The notes: generated by a model from the letters alone, not told the origin. Positions 16,975 through 26,967 are shown, numbered from the stretch's first letter. The stretch is 64,000 nucleotides of DNA from an uncultured Chitinophaga sp. (GCF_902168175.1 NZ_CABHOU010000069.1:62001-126000); one strand, 5' to 3'. Numbers and translations are program-made.

Positions 16975-18195
16975 ATGATGACCGTAGCCAACCTTACTGA
17001 ACTACTGCTGAAACACCTGCAGGGCAACCTTACTGAACACGAGCAACAACAGCTGGACGAATGGATTTCGGAATCAAACCGGAACCAGCGTCTTTTTGAA
17101 TCTGTTGATGACGAGGAACAATTGCGGCAGCAGTTGCTCGCCTATCATATAGAAGAGCTGGAAGACAATGAGGGTATTATCCTGTCAAAGATCCGCCAGC
17201 GCATCGGAACCGAAGCGCCTGTAACACCAGTGCGCAGGATACAGCCGGTACGCCGCTGGGTTTGGGCAGCAGCATCTGTAGCACTACTGGTGGCCGCCAC
17301 CGGCGGATACCTTTTACTGACCAAGGAAAAAACCGTCAGTACTCCCACATCCATCGTTAAAACTCAAACCGATATACTTCCCGGCAAAACCGGGGCTGTA
17401 CTTACCCTTGCCGACGGCAGCCAGGTAGTGCTCGACAGCATGGGCAACGGCGTTATCGGCACGCAGAACGGCACACAGCTTACGCTGAAAAACGGGGAGC
17501 TGGCCTATGATAATGCGGGTGCCGGTGCTGCGGCAGTAGTTTACAACAACCTCGTTACACCCAATGGCAGGCAGTTCCAGCTGGTACTGCCCGATGGCAC
17601 CAAAGTATGGCTGAATGCTGCTAGCTCACTGAGGTACCCAACAGCCTTTTCCGGCAAAACACGTGAAGTGGCCGTAACAGGTGAAGTGTATTTTGAAGTG
17701 GCCCAAAATGCCAACCAGCCATTTATAATAGATATAGATAACCGCGCGCACATCCAGGTGCTGGGCACCAGCTTCAACGTAAATGCTTACGACAACGAAG
17801 CGAATATCAAAACAACATTAGTAGACGGCAGCGTGAAGGTGTTTGCGGGCGGACCTGCTAAAGACGGTGCATTCGTGGTGTTACAACCCGGCCAGCAGGC
17901 ACATATTACCGATGAGGCAAAAGACGCCATCAGGGTGGTAAATCGTGCAGACGTAGATAAAGCCGTGGCCTGGAAGAGTGGCATCTTCAATTTTAATAAT
18001 TCCAGTTTAGAGGAAGTGATGCGACAGGTAGCACGCTGGTACGATATTGAAGTAGTATATGAAAATACAGTTCCTGACATCAGGTTCGGCGGTAAGTTAA
18101 GTAACGATGTAAGCCTGACAGGGCTATTGCAGTCGCTGAAAGAATCGGAAGTGAATTTCCGGATAGAGGGTCGCCGACTGATAGTAATGCCATAA
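16975..18195 (+). CDS. FecR-family anti-sigma factor
   Basis: About 406 residues. A cytoplasmic N-terminal part (LTELLLKHLQGNLTEHEQQQL, likely sigma-binding) is followed by one membrane helix ('RRWVWAAASVALLVAATGGYLLL' region, about residues 85-107). A periplasmic FecR domain comes next ('VTPNGRQFQLVLPDGTKVWLN', 'REVAVTGEVYFEVA'), then a C-terminal DUF4974-type secretin-like region ('SSLEEVMRQVARWYDIEVVY'). It should hold the upstream ECF sigma factor and relay a signal from the downstream STN-bearing SusC. ATG 16975 is preferred to the in-frame GTG at 16966. Confidence 0.93.
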   Translation: MMTVANLTELLLKHLQGNLTEHEQQQLDEWISESNRNQRLFESVDDEEQLRQQLLAYHIEELEDNEGIILSKIRQRIGTEAPVTPVRRIQPVRRWVWAAASVALLVAATGGYLLLTKEKTVSTPTSIVKTQTDILPGKTGAVLTLADGSQVVLDSMGNGVIGTQNGTQLTLKNGELAYDNAGAGAAAVVYNNLVTPNGRQFQLVLPDGTKVWLNAASSLRYPTAFSGKTREVAVTGEVYFEVAQNANQPFIIDIDNRAHIQVLGTSFNVNAYDNEANIKTTLVDGSVKVFAGGPAKDGAFVVLQPGQQAHITDEAKDAIRVVNRADVDKAVAWKSGIFNFNNSSLEEVMRQVARWYDIEVVYENTVPDIRFGGKLSNDVSLTGLLQSLKESEVNFRIEGRRLIVMP

Positions 18196-18233
18196 AACAG
18201 ATGAATATTAAACGTGCATAACCAAACATTGAA

Positions 18234-18273
18234 GCCTGGCTCAATTGCCAACAACTTTATAAGATAGCCAGGC
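18234..18273 (+). other. Inverted repeat between fecR and susC
   Basis: Perfect 8-bp arms GCCTGGCT (18234-18241) and AGCCAGGC (18266-18273) with a 24-base loop, in the 131-base gap before susC. It has no T tract, so it is not a standard terminator. It could be an mRNA structure or processing site separating regulator from transporter expression. Confidence 0.4.
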
Positions 18274-18326
18274 AAGTATAGACAGTAGTGTAAGCATTTT
18301 TCAACCAATCAAACAGCAACCAAAGT

Positions 18327-21300
18327 ATGTCCAAAACTGCTTTTCGCAGCCTGTGGCACGCGCCATTCAGAACAGTTGTTCCGCGCCGCCTTATCAAACG
18401 TACGCCGAATGGCGCCGGAGATCCGGGCAAACAGGACGCTCCTGCATCGCAGAGCCCAGCCATGAGAATATTAATGTTTCTATTCCTTGCTGCCACACTC
18501 ACCATTTCAGCAAACACCTATGCGCAGAAAGTAACATTGTCTGCCAAAGCACTTCCACTGGAAAAGGTGTTAACAGCCGTAGAGAAACAAACAGGGCTTG
18601 TATTTTTCTACAACAGGGAGTTGCTCGCCAATTCAAAGCCAGTAACAATCACGGCGAAAGACATGCCGCTTAACCAGTTTTTACCGGCGGTACTAAACGA
18701 ACAATCGCTGAACTATCGCCTGGAAGGAAAAACGATCACACTGTCGCGCAAACCCAGTCCGGCACCAGCCAGAACAACGCTGGCCGGGGATTCGCTGATT
18801 AATGTATCGGGGATCGTAACTACAGAAAACGGGGAACCTATTCCGGGCGTGAGCGTGCAGGTGAAAGGTGGCCGCATCGGGGGTATTACCGATCCAAAGG
18901 GTATCTTCCACATGAAGGCGCCCCAAGGCCAGGTACTTGTTATTTCAGCCATTGGTTTTCAGCCGGCAGAAGTGAGGGCGCAGGTGGGCGAACAGCTTTC
19001 TGTAAAGCTGGCACTGGCCGTTACAGCGATCAAAGATCATGTGGTAACGGGTATCTATCAACGTAAAAAAGAAAGCTTTACCGGCTCTGCTGCCACTTAC
19101 ACCGTAAATGAACTCAAGATGGTTGGCAACCAAAGTCCGTTGCAGGCGTTAAAAACGCTGGACCCGGCCTTTGCGATTGTGGAGAACACCATGTTTGGTT
19201 CCGACCCAAACCGTTTACCAGACGTGGAGATCAGGGGTAAAAGCAGCGTGATCGGTCTTACAGAGCAATATGGTACCAATCCTAACCAGCCGCTGTTTAT
19301 CCTCGATGGTTTTGAAACCACCTTACAGATCATCAGCGACTTTACGATGGACCGTATTGAGAGCATTACCCTGCTGAAAGATGCTGCCGCTACTGCCATC
19401 TACGGATCAAAGGCGGCGAACGGTGTAGTAGTGATCGAAACAAAAAGACCCATGCCAGGCAAACTGCGCATCAACTATAATGTGAACACCTCCTTTAACT
19501 TCGCCGACCTGTCAGACTACAACCTGATGAGCGCTGCGGAAAAACTGGAGTTTGAAAAGATGACCAGTTTCCTGGGATCTTATAACAACATCACAGGCAG
19601 ATTTGCTACCGAGGAGGGCGAAACAAGATACAACACCAGGCTGGCAGAAGTGCAGCGCGGCGTTAACTCGTACTGGATGAACGAGCCGTTGCGTTTTGGT
19701 ATTAATCACAGGCACACCCTGATCGCAGAAGGTGGCGATAACAACCTGCGCTATGCCGCGTCCATCAGCTACGGACAAAACCAGGGCGTGATGAAAGAGT
19801 CGAACCGTAACCTCACGAATGGGAATGTACGCCTCATTTACCGTAAAGACCGCCTGTCTGTATCCAACTCCCTGAGCATTGACCTGGTAAACGCTACGAG
19901 AGAATCGATCGCTTTCTCTGAGTTCTCCAGGGCAAACCCTTATTTCAGGAAATATAATTCAACCGGCGGCATCGATAAGGTGCTGGCATCGTTCGTTTAT
20001 GGAGGGTTAACGACCGCTGTGCAAACAGAAACCTATTACAACCCGGTGTACGACCTGCATAACAACAACGTGAACAAGTCATCCTCACAGGGCTTTACCA
20101 ATAACCTGGAGATCGAGTGGCGTTTGATGGATGAACTGCGTGCCAGGGTACGTGCCGGCGTTATGCGGACCGCTACCACAGACGAAGTTTTCAGATCACC
20201 GTTTAACTCTGAATTTGCCCAGATAGATCCTTTGCTGCAGGGCCGTTACACAGAAACCAACAACCGCCAACTGAACTATGATGGCGATCTGAGCCTGACC
20301 TACGGAAAGCTGTTCGCAGAAAAACACATGCTGAACGTAGTGGCGGGTATGCGCCTGAATCAGGTGTCTGCAGATGCCAGCGGCTTTGCCGTATCCGGGT
20401 TTGTGAGCGACGAATTTCCTAATGCCTCCTTTGGGTTTGGTTATATGGAAGGCAGCAGGGCCACTTACCGCCAGTCGGTACGCCGCAGTGCGAGCTACTT
20501 CCTGAATACAGGTTATGCTTTTGACGAACGTTTCCTGCTGGACGCAACCTTACGTTCTGACGGTGCATCTGTATTCGGCGCTAACCGTCAGTTCACCAAC
20601 ATCTGGTCTACAGGTTTTGCCTGGAACATCCACAAAGAGGCATTTCTACAAGATTATACAGACACGTGGCTGAACAGCCTGCGTTTACGCGCATCTGTCG
20701 GCAACCCGGGTAACCAGAACTTCAGTGATTACATCTCGATGAGGGTGTATGGTTACAACAACGCCAATCCGAATCCTTTCGGCCCCAGCGTAATTGTGAA
20801 CAACCATGGTAACCCGTCGCTGAAATGGCAGAAAACGCTGGACCGCAACCTGGGTATGGATGTACAGGTATTCAAGAACCGCTTGCGTGTAACGGCCGAC
20901 TACTTCCTCAAAACCACCGATCCATTGCTGGTGTTCGTGCAATTACCTTCCTCTTCCGGTTCTACCACTACTACTGATAATTTCGGTGGCCAGGAGCAGA
21001 AAGGTTTTACACTCACGACCAACTACACCGCCATACAGCGCAAAGGTTTCACCTGGATACTTAACCTGAACGCCCGTCACCTGAAATCTAAGTACATGAA
21101 CTTCGGTAATGCGTTATCGAACTTTAATGAGAAAAATAAAGGTGTAAACATGGTGCGTTACTACGATGGCGCCAGCCCTTCCGACCTGTGGGCAGTACGT
21201 TCCCTGGGCATCGACCCGGCTACCGGCCGTGAAATGTTCCTGGATAAAAACGGCAACCACACCTTCATACATAACTACTCGGATGAAAAAGTGGTAGGTA

Positions 21301-21770
21301 ACAGCGACCCTAAAGTAGAAGGTATTATGGGTACCATGATGTCGTACAAAGGCTTCAGCGCCAACATTGCGATCCGTTATCGTTATGGAGGTCAAATCTT
21401 CATGCAGACACTGTATGATAAAGTAGAGAACATTCCTTACCAAAACCTGGGCCTGAACCAGGACCGTCGCGCACTGACAGAGCGCTGGCAAAAGCCTGGC
21501 GACCAGGCGCGGTTCAAAGCGATTACTGAAGTACGCTCCAACCCAATGTCTTCAAGGTTTGTAGAGGATAATAATATCCTCGCAGGCGAATCTATTTCTG
21601 TGGGTTATGAGGCTACACAGGCACGCTGGCTTCAATCCATCGGTGCTTCTTCCCTCACCTTCAGGGCCTATATGAACGATATTTTCAGGCTTTCTACAGT
21701 GAAGAACGAACGCGGTATTGATTATCCTTTTGCCCGGTCCGTATCGTTCTCCGCCGGTGTGCGCTTTTAA
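18327..21770 (+). CDS. SusC/RagA-family TonB-dependent outer-membrane transporter with STN domain
   Basis: 1147 residues. After an N-terminal extension, a signal peptide begins at Met46 (MRILMFLFLAATLTISANTY). The STN signalling domain follows at about 70-135 ('PLEKVLTAVEKQTGLVFFYN'), then the carboxypeptidase-regulatory-like domain at about 157-220 ('SGIVTTENGEPIPGVSVQVKG'). The plug carries the SusC signatures 'PLFILDGFE' and 'LLKDAAATAIYGSKAANG', and the 22-stranded barrel runs to a terminal Phe ('SFSAGVRF'). It imports a ligand across the outer membrane with the SusD lid and TonB energy, and the STN domain should signal to the FecR protein. The longer ATG 18327 start is typical of Chitinophagaceae SusC; ATG 18462 is possible. 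Ligand unknown. Confidence 0.95.
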   Translation: MSKTAFRSLWHAPFRTVVPRRLIKRTPNGAGDPGKQDAPASQSPAMRILMFLFLAATLTISANTYAQKVTLSAKALPLEKVLTAVEKQTGLVFFYNRELLANSKPVTITAKDMPLNQFLPAVLNEQSLNYRLEGKTITLSRKPSPAPARTTLAGDSLINVSGIVTTENGEPIPGVSVQVKGGRIGGITDPKGIFHMKAPQGQVLVISAIGFQPAEVRAQVGEQLSVKLALAVTAIKDHVVTGIYQRKKESFTGSAATYTVNELKMVGNQSPLQALKTLDPAFAIVENTMFGSDPNRLPDVEIRGKSSVIGLTEQYGTNPNQPLFILDGFETTLQIISDFTMDRIESITLLKDAAATAIYGSKAANGVVVIETKRPMPGKLRINYNVNTSFNFADLSDYNLMSAAEKLEFEKMTSFLGSYNNITGRFATEEGETRYNTRLAEVQRGVNSYWMNEPLRFGINHRHTLIAEGGDNNLRYAASISYGQNQGVMKESNRNLTNGNVRLIYRKDRLSVSNSLSIDLVNATRESIAFSEFSRANPYFRKYNSTGGIDKVLASFVYGGLTTAVQTETYYNPVYDLHNNNVNKSSSQGFTNNLEIEWRLMDELRARVRAGVMRTATTDEVFRSPFNSEFAQIDPLLQGRYTETNNRQLNYDGDLSLTYGKLFAEKHMLNVVAGMRLNQVSADASGFAVSGFVSDEFPNASFGFGYMEGSRATYRQSVRRSASYFLNTGYAFDERFLLDATLRSDGASVFGANRQFTNIWSTGFAWNIHKEAFLQDYTDTWLNSLRLRASVGNPGNQNFSDYISMRVYGYNNANPNPFGPSVIVNNHGNPSLKWQKTLDRNLGMDVQVFKNRLRVTADYFLKTTDPLLVFVQLPSSSGSTTTTDNFGGQEQKGFTLTTNYTAIQRKGFTWILNLNARHLKSKYMNFGNALSNFNEKNKGVNMVRYYDGASPSDLWAVRSLGIDPATGREMFLDKNGNHTFIHNYSDEKVVGNSDPKVEGIMGTMMSYKGFSANIAIRYRYGGQIFMQTLYDKVENIPYQNLGLNQDRRALTERWQKPGDQARFKAITEVRSNPMSSRFVEDNNILAGESISVGYEATQARWLQSIGASSLTFRAYMNDIFRLSTVKNERGIDYPFARSVSFSAGVRF

Positions 21771-21785
21771 TTGATTACAGCCAAA

Positions 21786-23261
21786 ATGACAACAATGAGA
21801 AGAAGATTTTTATATACCTGCCTGATGCTGGCGATCGTGCTAAGCGGATGCAAAAAATGGGTGGATGTACAACCGAGCGACCGCCTGGCGGAAGACAAAC
21901 TGTTTTCTACCACCCGGGGCTACCTCACCGCCCTCAACGGCGTGTACGCAGAACTCACCAATCCATCGATCTACGGCGAACAAATGTCTGTAGGGGCGCT
22001 GGATGTACTGGCGCAGTATTACTTCATGACGACGAGCACGCATCGCTATTTCGACTTCACTACTTTTGCTTACACCACCGACAGGACCAGGACAGCTTTC
22101 GATAACATGTGGAAGAAATCCTATGAACTGATCGTGAACTGTAACGTGATACTGGAAAGATGCGGGCAGCCGGAAAATCCGCTTTTGCCAGCGCCTTACT
22201 ATGGCATTGTAAAAGGCGAGGCACTGGCATTAAGGGCCATGCTGCATTTCGATATGCTGCGCCTTTTCGGACCTAACTGGACAGAACAGAACAAAACCTT
22301 TCCCTGCATTCCTTACAACACCGTTACACGTCCTCAATCCAGCGCACTGCTAAGCTCAGAGGCCATTATGGAAAAAGTGATCGCAGATCTGACTGAGGCT
22401 GCTACCCTGTTAAAAGATGCGGACCCTATTATTACAGAAGGCGTAAGTCATTCCGCTAATGCCAATGGCAGCAACGACTTCCGGTATCGCCAATATCGCC
22501 TGAATTACTACGCAGTAAAGGCATTGCTGGCACGTGCTTACCTGTGGACGCAGGACAATCCTAAAGCCTTACAGGAAGCCCAGGAAGTACTTACGGCAGC
22601 GGTGAATCAGGCTAAACCCATCTTTCAGCTTGGAGTTGCCAATCCCACTGCCACTCCGGCCGACTTCGATCACATGATCAGGTCTGAGGTAATGTTTGCA
22701 CTGTACAAAGTGGAACGTAACCTGATTTACACGACTTACTTCTCCCCCGACCTGGCGAAAGATGTACGTTTAAGTTTCAATAACAATGATGATAACCAGT
22801 CGCGTAAAAACGCTCTTTACGACGATCAGAACGATTATCGCCTGAAATCCTGGCTGTTGCTGACGAATACCAACGGTGCGTTCGTTACACACGTTAAATT
22901 CAGCGTAACCACTAACAGTCCGGCCCCGGCAATGATGCCGCTGATAAGGATAAGCGAGTTATTGCTGATTGCAGCGGAATGCAGCCCCACGCTGGAAGAT
23001 GGAACAAGCTATCTGAACCTGTTGCGCACCTTCCGTAACTGCGTGAGCCTTACACCGGCGAACGCCACACAGCTTAAAACTTTCATCACCAGCGAATTCA
23101 GGAAAGAGGTAATCGGCGAAGGACAAATGTTCTTTTACTATAAAAGGAACGCGATGACGGCCGTGCCGAACCACGCGCACCTGACCAATACGAAGCAGAT
23201 GGTGCTGAGTAATTACATCATACCACTGCCACCGAGCGAAGTCGCCGTGAGAGGTAACTAA
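21786..23261 (+). CDS. SusD/RagB-family surface lipoprotein
   Basis: About 491 residues from ATG 21786 (an in-frame TTG at 21771 abuts the susC stop). The lipoprotein signal ends LAIVLSGC, with the lipidated Cys followed by KKWVDVQPSD, the standard SusD mature N-terminus. TPR-like helices are visible ('KGEALALRAMLHFDMLRLFG', 'YAVKALLARAYLWTQD'), and the end of the protein resembles the SusD C-terminal part ('FRKEVIGEGQMFFYYKRN'). It forms the ligand-binding lid over the SusC barrel. No glycosidase is linked to this pair, so the ligand need not be a glycan. Confidence 0.93.
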   Translation: MTTMRRRFLYTCLMLAIVLSGCKKWVDVQPSDRLAEDKLFSTTRGYLTALNGVYAELTNPSIYGEQMSVGALDVLAQYYFMTTSTHRYFDFTTFAYTTDRTRTAFDNMWKKSYELIVNCNVILERCGQPENPLLPAPYYGIVKGEALALRAMLHFDMLRLFGPNWTEQNKTFPCIPYNTVTRPQSSALLSSEAIMEKVIADLTEAATLLKDADPIITEGVSHSANANGSNDFRYRQYRLNYYAVKALLARAYLWTQDNPKALQEAQEVLTAAVNQAKPIFQLGVANPTATPADFDHMIRSEVMFALYKVERNLIYTTYFSPDLAKDVRLSFNNNDDNQSRKNALYDDQNDYRLKSWLLLTNTNGAFVTHVKFSVTTNSPAPAMMPLIRISELLLIAAECSPTLEDGTSYLNLLRTFRNCVSLTPANATQLKTFITSEFRKEVIGEGQMFFYYKRNAMTAVPNHAHLTNTKQMVLSNYIIPLPPSEVAVRGN

Positions 23262-23286
23262 TCTTTCTACTATTAAAAATACTCAT

Positions 23287-24141
23287 ATGCTAAGAGGATT
23301 AACAGCATTTATATTGATAGCACTGCTCCTTCCCTCCTGTACGAAGGAGATGATGGAATACCAAGGCATGGAGGGCGTTTACTTCGCTGCCAGAAGCGGC
23401 CCGTATTACGCAGCTCCCGATAGCTGGCCTTATCGTCCCTATACCAATGTTGAATTTGTACGCCAGCCGGCATCCGTAACAGAGCTGAAGATCAGCATCC
23501 CCGTCATGATTACCGGTCCTATGAAAACCTACGACCGCCCGTTCGTGGTAGAAGTCAATCCCGACTCTACCACGGCGGTCGAAAAGGTGCATTATGAGGC
23601 GATAGAACGCACCTTCATTGTACCAGCCAATTCGATTTACGGTTATATCCCCGTTACGCTGAAACGTACGCCGGATATGCTGACGGAGAATAAAAAGATA
23701 GGACTGCGCCTGGTGGCCAACGAACACTTCGGCCTTGCGTTCCCCGACTGGAAAGCGATACCCGGCCTGGGCACAACCAGTCTTGGCTCCGATACCGCTT
23801 TTGATGCTACCCTGCACACCATCAACGTAAGCGACCTGATGGTACAGCCGACAATATGGCGTGGTTCTGTGGTAGTAGCCACTAAAGTGGAAACAGGTTT
23901 ATGGGGCGCGTTCTCCAGGAAAAAACTGCTGCTGATGTGCCAGCTGCTCAACCTTACCTACCAGGACTTTGATTCAGACGTCACCATGTCGCTGGTACTA
24001 TCGAGCCTTATTTCGCAGGAGATGGCCCGCTACCTCGTGAACCAGTTTAATGCCGGTACACCTGTAAAGGAAGATGATGGCAGATTAATGTGGTGCGGTA
24101 CCGTGCCCTGGAGTTCTACCATCGGTGTGCCTTATCAATAA
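23287..24141 (+). CDS. DUF4843-domain lipoprotein
   Basis: 284 residues, with lipoprotein signal 'LTAFILIALLLPSC' then TKEMMEYQGMEGVYF, the typical start of DUF4843. The rest is predicted all-beta ('ELKISIPVMITGPMKTYDRPF', 'AVEKVHYEAIERTFIVPAN') without an enzymatic motif. The family occurs as a third component next to SusCD pairs that also carry a PKD-like lipoprotein, as here. It is probably a surface-exposed accessory lipoprotein of the uptake complex; its role is unknown. It lies 25 bases after susD and 23 bases before the PKD-like gene. Confidence 0.85.
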   Translation: MLRGLTAFILIALLLPSCTKEMMEYQGMEGVYFAARSGPYYAAPDSWPYRPYTNVEFVRQPASVTELKISIPVMITGPMKTYDRPFVVEVNPDSTTAVEKVHYEAIERTFIVPANSIYGYIPVTLKRTPDMLTENKKIGLRLVANEHFGLAFPDWKAIPGLGTTSLGSDTAFDATLHTINVSDLMVQPTIWRGSVVVATKVETGLWGAFSRKKLLLMCQLLNLTYQDFDSDVTMSLVLSSLISQEMARYLVNQFNAGTPVKEDDGRLMWCGTVPWSSTIGVPYQ

Positions 24142-24164
24142 CCTTTACCAGTTAAGCATTCAAC

Positions 24165-25721
24165 ATGAAAAAATTAAGCATATTACTGATAGCCACTTTG
24201 GCAGGTGTTTTTAGTGGTTGTTACAAAGATACCGGCAACTACAACTACAAGGATATTAATGAAATCACCATCACCGGCATGGCCAGCAGTTATTCCGCCA
24301 TATTTTCGCTGGACGTGCTGCATATCGAGCCCAAGATCAACATGACCGAAGCAGGCAGCGATCCTACCCGCTTCTCATACAACTGGGTATTATGCAAGGG
24401 TTACACACCGCTGGACACATTGGGAACAGCCCCTGTACTCGATTACCCTGTAAACATAAGTCCCGACGTATACAACCTGTTCCTGCGCATCAAGGACAAC
24501 ACAACAGGCGTGACCTGGCAAAAAAGCGCTACGCTGACTGTAGGTACACGGTACTCGATGGGACTTATGCTGATGGGCCTCAGCGATAACGGCCATGCCG
24601 AAGTAGACATGATTACGATGGTAAACGATACCGTAGTAGTAAAAGGTTTGCTAAGCGCCAGCGGCCTGCCCGCATTAACCGACCCGGTAACGATCATGCA
24701 CAACGGCGACAAAGATACTTCCAGTAACAAGGGTAGGGTTTGGGTAATGACCAAAAGCGGCTCCTACTACCTCGACCGTAAAACCATGAAAGGCGTTAAA
24801 GAAAACGTGTTTGGCCGCATCGTGGTGTTAAGCGATCCGCTGGACAAACAAAGCCTAACGCCCATTCTTTATGCCCCGCAGATAAGAGACAGGGCAGGCA
24901 ATACAGGCAATGCTTACGCCCGCGCCGTGATGACCAGCGACGGTAACATCTTTCCTACGCATACATTTATCACTGCAGGCGACTTTTACGCTAATCCCGT
25001 TAACCGCGAGGAATCCAACTATGGAAAGTTGCTGAAATCAGCACCATACCTGTTTTATTCCATCGCCAATATGAGTTCTGTGATTTGGTACGACACGGAG
25101 AACGACCGGTTTATGAACTATTCCACTTTCGGCGTCGGTATATACTCCCTGAAACTGAACGACCTGGTAACAGATGCGTTCCCCTGGAACCAGGGCGCGA
25201 CAGGCCGTAAGCTGGTATATGGAGAAAACACCCGTAACACAGACGGTGGCGCTACCAATGGTAACTCCTTCGCTATTATGAAAGATGCGGCCAACAAGTT
25301 CTTTATCTACAAATTCTACGCATCCGGCGCCGCGCCAATCAAGCGTGATATGTATACCGTGAGCGCTATTGCTACGGATTTTGATAAAGCCAGCTTTTAT
25401 GCTTTCTCGTCGAGGCGTTCCGTAGTGTTCTATGCAGTAGGCAACAGGCTGTATGGTTATGATTATAACAAAGGGTTGGAGAAGATTTACCAGTTTGCCG
25501 ATTTAGGAGCAGATGAAATCACCATGTTGAAGTTCGATACACAGATAGATTTTGCAACTAACTCGCTGTACATAGCTACCTACAACGAAACCACAAAGGG
25601 AAGGCTGCGCCGCTTCACAGTTGGCACCGATCCTAACACCGTAACTATTGCACCAGTTAACCGCGCAGACTGGGACGGGTTGAGCAAGATTAAAGACATG
25701 AACTGGAGAGCTGTTAACTAA
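24165..25721 (+). CDS. PKD-like family lipoprotein
   Basis: 518 residues, with lipoprotein signal 'LLIATLAGVFSGC' then YKDTGNYNYKDINEI, the characteristic beginning of this Bacteroidota family. An Ig/PKD-like domain is at about residues 35-130 ('RFSYNWVLCKG', 'YNLFLRIKDNTTGVTW'). The remaining C-terminal part is beta-rich and propeller-like ('SSVIWYDTENDRFMNYS', 'YAVGNRLYGYDYNKGLEKIY'). It is probably a surface ligand-binding component of the SusCD system. No catalytic motif was seen. Confidence 0.82.
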   Translation: MKKLSILLIATLAGVFSGCYKDTGNYNYKDINEITITGMASSYSAIFSLDVLHIEPKINMTEAGSDPTRFSYNWVLCKGYTPLDTLGTAPVLDYPVNISPDVYNLFLRIKDNTTGVTWQKSATLTVGTRYSMGLMLMGLSDNGHAEVDMITMVNDTVVVKGLLSASGLPALTDPVTIMHNGDKDTSSNKGRVWVMTKSGSYYLDRKTMKGVKENVFGRIVVLSDPLDKQSLTPILYAPQIRDRAGNTGNAYARAVMTSDGNIFPTHTFITAGDFYANPVNREESNYGKLLKSAPYLFYSIANMSSVIWYDTENDRFMNYSTFGVGIYSLKLNDLVTDAFPWNQGATGRKLVYGENTRNTDGGATNGNSFAIMKDAANKFFIYKFYASGAAPIKRDMYTVSAIATDFDKASFYAFSSRRSVVFYAVGNRLYGYDYNKGLEKIYQFADLGADEITMLKFDTQIDFATNSLYIATYNETTKGRLRRFTVGTDPNTVTIAPVNRADWDGLSKIKDMNWRAVN

Positions 25722-25732
25722 AATAAAGGACC

Positions 25733-26878
25733 ATGCATAAAACAATTGGAATATTCATCGCCGGTTGCCTTTTCTCACAGGCGCTTTCTGCACAGAAAGC
25801 GTTTCAGATCAGGGGCGACCTGCAGGACACGGCCTACAACGGGCAAAAGGTAACGCTGGGTTATTACGAAGGAACAAGTAAGGTATACAAGGCGGCCATT
25901 ATTAAGGATGGCAAATTCGTAATCGATGGCAATATCGCAGATCCTGCGCTGGCCTCGCTCAGCACGTCTACCACAGCAGCAGCGCGTAAAGTGAATCCCT
26001 GGGTTACCGGCGAGAGCTGCGCCTTTTTCATGGAAGGCGGAGAGATTACACTGACGGGCAAAACATTGGCGCAGGCCGTGGTAAAATCGCCCGGTGGTTC
26101 GCAGCAGGATTACCTGGCGCTTAAAAAGCAGTTGAAGTCTTTTGAGGACAGGCAGACCAAAAACTTCGACGAAATACTGAAATCAGCTATCGCCCGCGAT
26201 ACCGCCAACGTACGCAAATTAAATGCGCTTAAAGACGGTATCAAACAACAAATAGACAGTGTGGAAGTAGCCTACCTCACTACCCATACGGCCTCACATG
26301 TAACATTGGAACTGATCCGTCAAAGGGTAAATGCCATTACGCTGACGAAGGAAAAAGAAAAGATGCAGGCATGGTACAAGTCGTTGGCCGCACCGCTGAA
26401 AGCTACAGCAATTGGCAGGCAGTTGTCTGAGCAAATCAGCACCGCCTTTAAACTCGGTCCGGGCAACCCTTCACTGGACTTTACCCTGAACGATACCCTT
26501 GGCAACCCGGTAACGCTGTCGAAGTACCAGGGCAAGTACGTATTGCTTGATTTCTGGGCATCGTGGTGTATGCCATGCCGTGCGGAAAACCCGGCTGTAA
26601 AGAAGGCGTATGCACGTTTTAAGGACAAAGGGTTTGAAGTGATTGGCGTATCGCTGGAAAGGCCCGGCGATCGCAAATCATGGGTAGACGCGATTCAGAA
26701 AGACGGCCTCCCGTGGATACAAACATCACCTTTAACCGTGGAGGAGCGCGATCATGTAACGAAAATGTACGGCATTACCAGCATTCCCATGAACTTCCTG
26801 ATCGACCCGAAGGGTAAGATCATTGCCACTTATTTGAGGGGCGATGAGTTGATGAAAAAGCTGGAAGAGATATTATAA
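25733..26878 (+). CDS. TlpA-family thiol-disulfide oxidoreductase with DUF4369 domain
   Basis: 381 residues: a signal peptide (MHKTIGIFIAGCLFSQALSA), an N-terminal DUF4369 beta domain at about 22-120 ('FQIRGDLQDTAYNGQKVTLGY'), a helical linker, and a C-terminal thioredoxin-like domain at about 240-381. The last holds the redox pair in 'FWASWCMPCRAENP' and the cis-Pro loop 'GITSIPMNFLID'. It should reduce or exchange disulfides in the periplasm. It is the last gene of the SusCD operon, 11 bases after the PKD-like gene, with a terminator 62 bases on. Its placement suggests the imported ligand or its carriers need thiol chemistry; that is inference. Confidence 0.92.
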   Translation: MHKTIGIFIAGCLFSQALSAQKAFQIRGDLQDTAYNGQKVTLGYYEGTSKVYKAAIIKDGKFVIDGNIADPALASLSTSTTAAARKVNPWVTGESCAFFMEGGEITLTGKTLAQAVVKSPGGSQQDYLALKKQLKSFEDRQTKNFDEILKSAIARDTANVRKLNALKDGIKQQIDSVEVAYLTTHTASHVTLELIRQRVNAITLTKEKEKMQAWYKSLAAPLKATAIGRQLSEQISTAFKLGPGNPSLDFTLNDTLGNPVTLSKYQGKYVLLDFWASWCMPCRAENPAVKKAYARFKDKGFEVIGVSLERPGDRKSWVDAIQKDGLPWIQTSPLTVEERDHVTKMYGITSIPMNFLIDPKGKIIATYLRGDELMKKLEEIL

Positions 26879-26939
26879 ATGGAATTTACTGCCAGATGTT
26901 CTCGTTGAACGTATATGCCGCAAAGCCACCATGTAAAAG

Positions 26940-26967
26940 AAAAAGGGGAGCAATGGCTCCTTTTTTT
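26940..26967 (+). terminator. Terminator of the SusCD operon
   Basis: GGAGC/GCTCC core with loop AATG, extended outward by two G-T pairs and by A-T pairs into a seven-base T run. Confidence 0.8.
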
